Shown: positions 33,216 to 42,300 of the stretch, piece after piece
How the letters are laid out: every line of letters begins with the position of its first letter
Position numbering within the stretch: position 1 is the stretch's first letter
NCBI RefSeq assembly: GCF_000143415.4
Contig: NW_003314295.1
Location: forward strand, 1-64,000
DNA: 64,000 nucleotides
Direction: 5' to 3'
Source: Selaginella moellendorffii
Taxonomy: Eukaryota; Streptophyta; Lycopodiopsida; Selaginellales; Selaginellaceae
Notes under the pieces: generated by a model
Told to the model about the DNA's origin: nothing
The model's input: only the letters and a program-made list of their open reading frames with translations
Database searches by the model: none
Made by a program: the position numbers and the translations under genes

Positions 33216-34430
33216 CTACAAATCATCATTATCTTCAACCTCACAATCTTCAACATCATCTCCATATTCCTCTTCCTCTTCTGACTCAAGCTTGTCTTCC
33301 GGATGAGGAACTGTCTCTAGTACTTTGTAGCTCACAAACTTGTTATAGTCATGGTCATTTTTGTAGGTGAAAACCAAATCTATTGTCCTGTCCACAGTAA
33401 GTCTGTTCCTCTTCTTTGAAAACACATGCTTGAAAGTGTTAAACAATCTCTCTACCAAGGATGATGAGCATGCCTGACTTAGAACTTGAATGGCCAACTT
33501 CTGAAGAGCTGAAATTTCATAACCATAATCCTCCCACCAACGTACAACTCCCTTCTTAGTGCAATTAACCTTAGCATCAATCAAGTTGAAAATGCCTCCT
33601 ATCCTTCTATAAATTAAGAGTTCATCCCATATCACATCCCTCTCATTGGATGTGAACATGCCAACAAATAAGCATTTCAATCTTTCATGACTTCTTTGTT
33701 GAAATGCTTTTCGGGTCTACTATATATGCCACGGAGTGCATGAGTGAGTGATATTTATGCCACTGGTTAGACATAATTTGATGAAGTTCCATGTACCTGC
33801 CATAATCTAACTATCCTTCCTCTAAACTTGCATTCAATTTGTTCATACACTTATATAGTTTTCCAATCATAAGTATACCATTGTCCACAAGATGAAGTAG
33901 TAGCATAACATCTTTGGACACCTCTAATATATCCTTAACTTGTTCCCAAAAATGGCCATAAAAAATGGTTTCATAATTGTCTTTGCTTGCTCTTGTCTTT
34001 GACTCAAACCTTCCTTTGCATACAGGGCATATAAACATCTGTTGTAGAGCTTCCCGAAGCTTCACTAGCCTCTCCATCATAATGAAGTTGTAGCCAAACC
34101 TCATATCACAATAGCATAGCATTCGTTTGTGAGTAAACTCTACTAGCAGTGCCACCATATGAAAGTGGTTCCTGACAAAGCTCACCAAAGCCTTCCCTCT
34201 CTCCAGAAGTGTTACCATCTATGAAAGTTCACCAAAGTCATTTAAGGCATTGTTCAAGAAATGGACAAAACATGTTGCCCATTGAATCTTTGGGTACTCT
34301 ATTTCAAAATTGCTACTGTTGTTTTGTTCACATTTTCCCCATTTGTTACAACCATAACAATGTTCTCTGCACCCACAATGCTAATGCCTTCTTTCCAGCA
34401 ATGCAAAGTTATCTCAGCTATTTTTCCTAT
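33216..34430 (-). pseudogene. hAT-family transposase remains
   Basis: On the minus strand, 34,430-34,210 contains a DUF659-like piece (IVMVVTNGENVNKTTV). Next, 34,218-33,811 is a middle region, and 33,680-33,216 holds the C-terminal hAT dimerisation domain (ALQKLAIQVLSQACSSSLVE, then a SKKRNRLTVDR stretch). Stops and frame changes separate the pieces and the N-terminal BED zinc finger is not seen, so it is inactive. It ends in an acidic tail rich in Glu and Asp. Terminal inverted repeats could not be fixed. Confidence 0.75.
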
Positions 34431-34499
34431 TGAGGAAATATTGATAACCTTCAGAAAAGCTACCTATCCTTAACTATATACTAGATATGCTTGGGTTTA

Positions 34500-34814
34500 T
34501 GGTTTAGACAATGCAAAAATTAAATTTAAACCAAAATCCTAAAAGGAAAGAAAAAAAAAAGGAAATGGAAAAAGCTAGATTTAAATGATACAAAAGTTAG
34601 ATCCAAGCAATCCAAGCACTCTTTAGGGATACTCAAAGGTACCCCTTATCTCCACCAATACGAGTGCATGAAATATATATAGAAAATGTGCATATCAATT
34701 AGCCCAAAAACCCTAGTTTATATATAGAAGCGAGTGGTCTAGATTAAAATTAATTTGATGGTTACCAAAATCCCACTTAGTATACGGCATCATAATTGTA
34801 CATTTGGACCTCAC
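34500..34814 (-). mobile_element. LTR fragment, TGTGAGGTCC family, inverted copy
   Basis: In minus orientation it starts TGTGAGGTCCAAATG at 34814 and shares the GGGATTTTGGTAACC and ATTGATATGCACATTTTC blocks with 1872-2046. Its far end is uncertain. Confidence 0.6.
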
Positions 34815-35079
34815 AATTGCAATTATAAAATCTCATATTTAGTATTATTTATTTATACAAGTAAAATACTTACCATATATATATCATTGGTAAATAGTAG
34901 TTTTCTTCCTTTTAAATATCCAATAGAAATATTGTGCAATCCTGAAAATAGAATATAATAAATATAAAGTTAATAAAAATTATTTTAAATTTATGATATA
35001 TATTATTTTTATTACCTTTGAACTTCATCTATAGGTTGGATTGTGGGCTGTCAGTGTAACCAAGTGCAACAGTCAGTTC

Positions 35080-35408
35080 ATCAGTAAAGTAGATTGTTGA
35101 TCTAAAATATTAAAATATTAAAATAATAATAATAATAATAAAATTTATCCAAATGAGATTTTCTCAATCTTTGGTTGTACATAATCGATTTGAGGCAGAA
35201 TAATTCTGTCTTGTACCATAAATCAATTGTCTTTGAGTTACCTTTGTCGAGATCATGACAGGAACATCTTATATTCTCTCCTTAAACAAAGGTAATTTGA
35301 AGGCAATTTCTTTATAGCAATCCTGCATCAAATTGATCATTCACAATTAAGGATTTTGTAATTTTTTCTACATTTTTATGTTTTAGATCAACAATCTACT
35401 TTACCAAT
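35080..35408. repeat. 330-bp foldback element
   Basis: The outer arms (AAAGTAGATTGTTGATCTAAAA near 35,085 and its reverse complement near 35,380-35,405) are perfect over about 22 bases. Inner segments also pair: TTGTCTTTGAGTTACCTTTGT (about 35,229) with ACAAAGGTAATTTGAAGGCAA (about 35,287). Most of the element is thus a long imperfect hairpin, as in foldback MITEs or young small-RNA loci. A TAA microsatellite lies in the left arm. Confidence 0.75.
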
Positions 35409-35950
35409 GGATTAACTACTGCCTAAATGAACCCAAATGTTGCTAGTGACACTATATCCTTAGGTTCGCCCATTAATTTGATCCAACCATTGGCAGCCAT
35501 CGGATCGAGTCAGGTTCTCTGCTAGAACGTGGATGACAGCTGCCAGGTTCTGGAGAACCAGGCTACCAGTTGCCAATTCTAGAGAACCCTCTCATCCTTC
35601 TGGAACATTCTTCCATGTGTCTGTTAACAGTCTTGCCACAGCTTGTTAAGGCCATTCCACGAGCATGAGCTCGCTCGTTCCCTCCAAAATGCGCTCGCCA
35701 GGCTAATGCCTAGCTCGCCCGTTCTGAGCGGGAACATGCTCACCCTACCCAAGAACTCTTCCAAAACTCATGATCTATAGCAACCTGGCATCCCACCTTG
35801 GCATACCCTAACTTTTAGGGGTTTTTCAATTCATAAAGGTAAAGTTCTGGCACCGAGGGTGTGTTGCATCAAGAGCAATCCATCCAGTTCCAGTGGATAA
35901 CTCCAGAGATTTTTTGGATATTCACAGGTTGGTTATTCAAGTTGTGCTTT
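35409..35950. other. Unassigned stretch, repeat-like
   Basis: Contains repeated motifs such as CAGGTTCT/GGAGAACC around 35,510-35,590 and GCTCGCTCG/GCTCGCC around 35,665-35,710. It may be LTR sequence of another family, but no termini were identified. Confidence 0.4.
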
Positions 35951-35953
35951 AGT

Positions 35954-36600
35954 TTATTTGTGGGCGGCTGATCTTCCATAGTACTGTTGGTCTTCGGTCT
36001 TTCCAAGTTCTTCAGGAACTTTTGCATTGCCAGCTACAACATCTGCCATGCTAGAAGCCTGAAGTTCCTTGTCCAAAGGAACTAGATCTTCGTTGTCCAG
36101 AACCACACCAGGATTCTCTCGCGTCCACCGAGCACAGTCGCCAACCAGAGCTTTGAAATCTTGACAGCCAGAGCTCTCACATCGCCATCCCCAGCAACGT
36201 CCACACCAGCAGCCTTGTACCCGGAAGAACTGGAAACCCAAGGAGCATGAGCTTCTTCTCGGCACCAGAGCAGTGACGTTCCATAGATCTGCCACGCAAC
36301 CAATAAATGGAGCAGCGATCTTTGGTGGAGCAGTACCATCACCTTGTGCCCTCCGAGAATGATCTTCCCAGTTCTTCCAGAGCTGCCGCGGATGATGGAT
36401 TGTACTTGGAAACAAATGCCGGGCATTTGTCCTGACGAGCGAGAAAGCTTGTGACCAGGCCGGCAATGCAGACTGGCCCTTGTCGCTATTGACAACCACG
36501 GTCGCGAAGTTGAAGATCCTTTCATCGGCATCAACCTGGCTGCGGTAGAAATTTCCAGCGACTGGAGCATCGCATTCCCCTTGAGCTCCATCGCAGGCTT
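35954..36600 (-). CDS. Hypothetical protein, unrecognised
   Basis: A 181-aa frame (36499-35954) continues upstream to about 36,600 without a stop in the same frame (GAQGECDAPVAGNFYRSQVD). It is GC-rich and code-like, with a region rich in Trp, Cys and Arg in the middle and an acidic C-terminus (EDLVPLDKELQ). The frame is overlapped by a second long minus frame (36591-36082), so a frameshift or an alternative splice form is possible. I recognise no family and see no signal peptide or membrane segment. It may be a decayed gene next to the PPR scrap and the SMG7 copy. Confidence 0.3.
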
Positions 36601-36861
36601 ACCCTAAGCTTGAAAATCTGGAAATACTTTCCTGCCTCTGCCGCCACTGTGCCGGTAGCTCTCAGCAAAGACGCAGCTGAGAATCCACGGCGATGCAACA
36701 TTTCCCTCGCGAAATCTGGCGCTGGAAGACGATATTTCATCGAAGAAGAAAGCGTTACCGCCTTCTGCCAATTTGCTCCAGGGAAGAAAGATCCACACGC
36801 TCATCCTCGAGCGCGGCTTCGAGGATCTCCACCTCCACAATCTCATGCGGTAGCGTCCACG

Positions 36862-36958
36862 ACTACTCGTGGCATTTGCCCAGAATGGGTATCTGGAGGA
36901 GGGCAAAGGGGCATTCGATCGAATGCCACAGAGCGACGTTGTGGCGTTCCAGGCCAGG
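36862..36958 (+). pseudogene. Single PPR repeat fragment
   Basis: The reading AFAQNGYLEEGKGAFDRMPQ followed by SDVVAFQA is one repeat of the PPR type used by the three PPR genes in this window. Neighbouring sequence does not continue the repeat array, so it is a scrap. Confidence 0.65.
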
Positions 36959-37779
36959 CAGTTCCTCATGCCCAGAACAAAAGCATCCAGCTTTGCCTCT
37001 GCGGGATCTCGTGGAGGTAAAGGCTTTCGCGTTGAATCCTTGTTGACTGACCGTGCGTTGACTAGGTGTATGGCGGCAACAGGAAAGAGAGGATTGCAAT
37101 CGAGAACCAGTGTTAAGTGTTAGAGAAATCCTTTCCAAGAGAGTGTCTTTGCCTGTGAGAGCTTTTGGAACAGGAGGTCTTGATTCTTGCAGGATCGCAC
37201 GACTGGATCTTGGATCTCGTCAAGCGGCTGAAAGCATGAGTGATTGATTGATTGCCAGTCGAGCGTCTCTTTCCTTACAGTTCTTGGATCTCACTTGCGC
37301 TTCTTTCCAGATTCTTCAAAGTACGTCAAGTGCTTGATCCCTTCGTTCATAAAACTTTGCCCTGAAATATTTTGATGATTATTGCTGCGCTCTACTAGCG
37401 CAGCGCGAGGATGGGTCTTCTCTCTGGTGGTAGGATATCTGGTCAAAAATACCCATCGCGAGCAGTTCCGCATCGGCCTTTGGAGCGGTGAGAGCGATTC
37501 TTTCTTCCCGATCCTTTCGCTCTAAAGCTTTGGTTGCCAGGCGTGGCGCTGCTGGAGAATGCCGAGCTTTCGATTACTTGCAGCTCCCCTCCGCCATCAA
37601 GCAAGGTAGCGTTTGATTCTTCGTCGTGGACGATCACTCTGAAAATTTTGCCCAGGCTTTGTTGGGAGCCTATTCTTATTGCTTTGGAAGATGCTTCTCC
37701 TCGTGATGAATCGGAGGTTATGTATGGTAGAACTATTTCTCTTTTGGAAGTCTAAAGGGTGGCTTTGCTTCCAGTGGAG
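36959..37779. other. Unassigned GC-rich stretch
   Basis: A possible exon lies at 37,534-37,755 (+), 73 aa (VAFDSSSWTITLKILPRL), not recognised. No start or splice context makes it convincing. It abuts the truncated end of the SMG7 copy. Confidence 0.35.
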
Positions 37780-39308
37780 TGCTCCTCCTGGCTCACGGAG
37801 AGCGTTGACAAGGATTCCTCGGAGAAGACACTCAGCGCCTGGAAGAAGCTCTCCACCCGCTCCAAGGCATCCAGGAAGCTCCTCCTGAGCTCGTCGGACT
37901 CTGCGGTGGCCCGCACGGTGTCCTCGCTGCCTGCGAGCCATGCTGTGAAGATGACGAGCGCCGGGAGCATGGTTGGATCGCCGATCGCCGCCAGCGTGCG
38001 CACGACTTTGAATGCGCACGCCAGAGTCTCATGCAGCGAGCTCCTTGGCGAAGAAGTCTTGCAGACGAGGCCGAGATGGAAGTCTTCGATGGATCACGAT
38101 CTGTATTCCCAGGAAAGCTTTTCCCCTGCTTGGCTCTGCTGGATCGCAAACTTTAGCGGGAGTTCCCACCGATCGCTCGAGTTCGTTCAGAGTGCCATCC
38201 AGCACCTTCTGCAAATCGTCGAAACTGCAAGTGTATCAAAACCATTTGCATGTCTCAAGATAGTGCACTCACCCAGTTTTCAGGAGTAAGATCTCGAAGA
38301 ACCTCAAGAGATTGTCAAAGTTGGACGATCCTTGGCTGGCTTCAGCGATGGCATCCGACTGAAAAATCCCCATCAACTTATCTCATCATGCTCAATAAAA
38401 TGGATACCTTACTCTCCAGAAGAAGTAGAAGGTTGCTGTGGCTCGTTGGAGACGGCATCTTCACAAACAAGCTCCTCAGATAGTGATACACAGCACGAAC
38501 TCTATCTCCCGCATGGGTCGCCAGGATCGCCAGCTAGAGATCAAACACTTAGAACCGAAAGAACGAACAGAAAAACAATCGAGATCCTCGCACCTGTCCA
38601 TGTGCTCCACCTTCAAAGCCTCGAGGCGTAGTCCTCTGCGGTGGAATAGTTCCTCTTGCCAAGGCTCACTCCATACACCTCCCTGTAGTGAGCCAAGTCC
38701 CCGAGGCGCAGTAGCAGCCGGTGACAAGTCTCGCGGAACTCTCTCACCTCGCTCTCGTCCAAGCTCTTGTCACAGCTATCCGAGACGATCCCACCGAGGC
38801 CATGCCTCATTCTCACCCTGGAAACAAGCTCCGAGTAGAAGTTGGAGCTGCTGGCTATGAAGTCGATCAAAGGCGCCACCACATTCTTGAGCGTCTTCTT
38901 GCCGACGCGGTCGCTCTTTTGCGTGATCTTGGCGTGGTGGGCTTTCCAGAGCGCCTTCTCGATCTCGGGGCTGAGAGAAGGAGGCCGTAGCCATCGTCCC
39001 GGAGCGCGTGGACCTCTTTGAGATCCGCGTCTTTGCTCTCGAGCTTGGCTTTGAGATCTCTCTCGGCCTGGCTGAGCAAAGTGAGCAAAGAAGATTTGCG
39101 GCAGCGATAGATAGATACCTGGGAGGAGTTGATGCGGCAGTGCTTGGAATGCCGGCCTCGCTGGGTGGTTTCTTGCGTGTGCAGTTTCTACAGAAATCTC
39201 TCACTCATTTGAAAAATAGAAAGAGCGAAACACACACCTATCACCTTTTTGCCAGTCCACCACGACTTGTTCCTCTTGCAGCATCACAGCTATTTTGTCA
39301 AATGCCAT
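37780..39308 (-). pseudogene. Inverted truncated copy of the SMG7-like gene
   Basis: The minus strand follows the SMG7 gene at 13.6-15.1 kb through exons and introns, so it is a DNA-level duplicate, not a retrocopy. Frameshifting deletions of 13 nt (about 38,970-38,985), 8 nt (near 38,625) and 14 nt (about 38,092) break the frame, along with in-frame losses of 36 and 9 nt. Homology ends near 37,782 inside the EST1 domain (after SQEE), so the C-terminal third is missing. Its first exon is unlike that of the 13.6-kb gene: an ATG at 39,308 gives MAFDKIAVMLQEEQVVVDWQ before joining the shared second exon in phase. Confidence 0.88.
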
Positions 39309-39360
39309 TTAGGGTTTTTTTGGTCTTTAGTTCAGCGCCATTGTGTAAGTTGCCGAGACG
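39309..39360. promoter_or_regulatory. 52-bp spacer between SMG7 copy and HECT gene
   Basis: Only 52 bases separate the divergent ATGs of the SMG7 copy and the HECT gene. Both leaders probably overlap the opposite gene. An AAACCCTAAA-type telo-box-like motif lies at the SMG7 side, as it does upstream of the 13.6-kb SMG7 gene. Confidence 0.5.
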
Positions 39361-42300
39361 ATGCCTCTTCGAGCTCCAACCCGACACAAGGATATAATCC
39401 CAACAGCCCTAAGGGCCGACAGAAGCGCTATGTCGCAGGAAAGGGTGCTTGTTCCTTTGATGGCTGGCAGCCGCGCACAGCTCAATGGTGAGCTCACGGA
39501 GGATTTCACTTGTGTTTCCAGGGCCGCGCTGCTTGGCCTTCTCAATACCGCGCTGAGCAATGGTAGCGGCGACGCGCAAAACATAGAGGTGACCATTTTC
39601 TCTCTTGCAAGTTGTACTAATCTTCCTTTCCCCTGCTCTCCAGCCTCTTGTGTGTCTCCTGGTCTCAACTGACGCGGAGATTGTGTTACTGGCTTTGGAA
39701 GTCATTGCCTCGATCGTGCGCTCGCATAAGCTCGCTCATGACAAGCAGACGAGCAAGATCCTGCGGGAGTTTTCTCGGGGCTGGGCGGGGAGTAACGGGC
39801 CTCTGGATTTGGAGTCCTGCATCTTTGGCGGTGACGCGGAACAAGCTCGTCTCGCATCCAGTCTCCACTTCGAGTTTTATCACGACGGGAAGCTGGAAGT
39901 CATTCAGCTGGGCATGGAAGCTCTGCGCATGGACGACTGTTTGGCTCTCTTCAACAGGCTGGTGTGCGAGTTCAACGTCCCCATGGAGCTCCGGTTTGCG
40001 TTGCTGACGAGAATCCGCTTCGCAAAGGCATTCTCGTCCACGGCAGCGAGGCAAACGTACGTGAGGATCTTGATCTTGTCTTTGGAGCTGATCCAGTGGC
40101 GGAAGCTCATGTCTAAGCAGCTGGCGGATGTCGTGGTGAGCGGCAAGGACGTTCCCGAGAGCATCCGGGTGGCGGCGCTCTATGCCTTGACGGCTTACGG
40201 GAAAAGAGACATTTTTACGCGTGCGAACAGGGAGAGGAAGGTGAAAGAGTTTCTCAGCGGGAACAGCCAGCATTCCAGTGACTTCATCCAGGCCTTGCTT
40301 TTCAACTCTTCTGTGGCCCGGCTCGATGGCAAAGACTTGGGAGTCGCAAGCATCGACAGCGTTTTGGCATGGCTGGAGGACGAGCTCGAGGGCCCTCGAG
40401 ACGGACGTATGATCAAGAGCCTACTGCTCTCCGAGGCTCTGCGTGCTCCGGGGGCTGTCCATGGCGACCAGAAGGCCCGGCTGGAGCGATGCTTGGTCAA
40501 AGTTTTCGGAAACTCCAAGCTGTTTGGAGGTGAAGTGTTTGATACAGCGGCTGGTGTGCTGCTATCTTGGGGTTGGAGTGATCAAGTAAAGGCTGCGTTT
40601 ACGGAGGCTATGGTTTCGGAAGCTATTCCGTCTGGGTGGCAGATCACAGAAGCAGCCGTCACGTACTTCTTATCAAGGATGACGCCTGGGATTCAAACGA
40701 AGACGGTGGAGTTGATTCGAAGGGACGTCGCGAGCGTCTCTGACGTCGTGCTGCTGGAAGCACTAAGCCAGGACAGTTTTACGTCGTTGCTAATCGAGGC
40801 TGGCGGCTACGAGTTTCTCCAGCAGCTCCCGGGATATGTGCTGGAAAGGCCACGAAGGAGTGCTGCGCTCAATCTCAGCGACAGCTCCTACGTAGAGATT
40901 GCCAGGAGTCTCTCCTCGGATTTTGGAAAGTGTGCTTGGCACTCGGAGCGGCTAGCCAGAGTTGTCGAGTGGCTGTTGTTCGACAACAACGGTGTCTGCA
41001 ACCTTTCCTTCCTGAAGCAGCTCTACACGCACGGGGCACTCGATAAGCTTCTGGCCAGCCTTGAAGGGCTGGGAGGGTGGTCTTCACAGGCGGCATTACC
41101 ACCACTGGACGCATACTTCTCCACTTTGAAGCAGCTCCTGGAGAATCACTCGGCCCTCGTAGGGGTGGTCGTCGACGAAAGCAGACTGGTTCACCGGATT
41201 CTCCACGCCGTTGTTGCGGTGTTTCGACTTTGTCACGGGCTGGCTACTCCAGAGGCCGCCGAAACTCTCCTCCTCACTGTCTGGAAGCGATGTGACTGCC
41301 AGGAAAGGCAGCGGGTCCTGGTTTCTCTACTCAAAGAGCTGGGACGCGGAGGTGCCGCAGCTGCTACCGTGGTAGCTCTACTCGTTACCAAAGATGGTGG
41401 TGCTGCAGCATTTGCTCGAGCCCGAGGTGGGGTGGCGAGGACGGTGCTAGAGCTGCTCGAGTCTTCAGCGTCGCCTTCAGAAGATCTGCTGCGGATCCTA
41501 AACCGTATGTTTGAAGCTCGGGGTGACGACGACAGTGGCAATCCTTTTACTCCGACAGACTTGCCCGAGCAAAGCGACGAGCTCATGGCAAGGGCAGTAG
41601 TTTGGTATGGCAACTCCCTCCGATGCAGGACTACTCTCTGCATCTCGGAGCTTGCCAAGCTTGGTGAAACACTAACGAGGAATCACAGCGTTGCACAGGA
41701 GCTGCTAAAGGCGGGTGATTTGGCTGGCCTTGTCGACGCGATTCTGGAACTAGTCTCCGCGGATCCATGCTCCAAGAGCTACGCTTTCAGGACCGTGGTT
41801 CATTTGCTGGAAGATAGACAGATGCTGTATCATAGCATGGTGCGCAAGATCTGGACGTATATGAAGATGACCTTTGACACGAAGTTTGATAGGAGCTGCA
41901 AGAGGAAGTGTGACACGGGTCTCTTCGTGACGAGCTTCTCGTCCTTGGCCTTTAGAGAGCCCGATGTTTTCATGCAAGCGTCCTTTGATACCTGTGAAGT
42001 TGACGACGAGAACTACATGCGTTTGAAGGACCCCGACGTTTACCCGGATAGTAACGCCAGTGCTGCTGCTTCGGACGTCTTCACCCGGCTGCTGGATCTT
42101 CTTTTGGACAGGCTAGACGACATTGCGTTGGAGCTCTTGACAGAGATAGTTGACGAGATCCCAGGCACACCGCAAGCCGTGGACGCCGCGATTGTTGAGC
42201 GTGTTTTGCAAAGCAGCGTGGATGCAGCCTTGGTTCGCAAGTTCGTAGGCGCCTTGATACGGCGCGAGAAAGACAGTTCCATAACTCCAGCCTTGATGAG

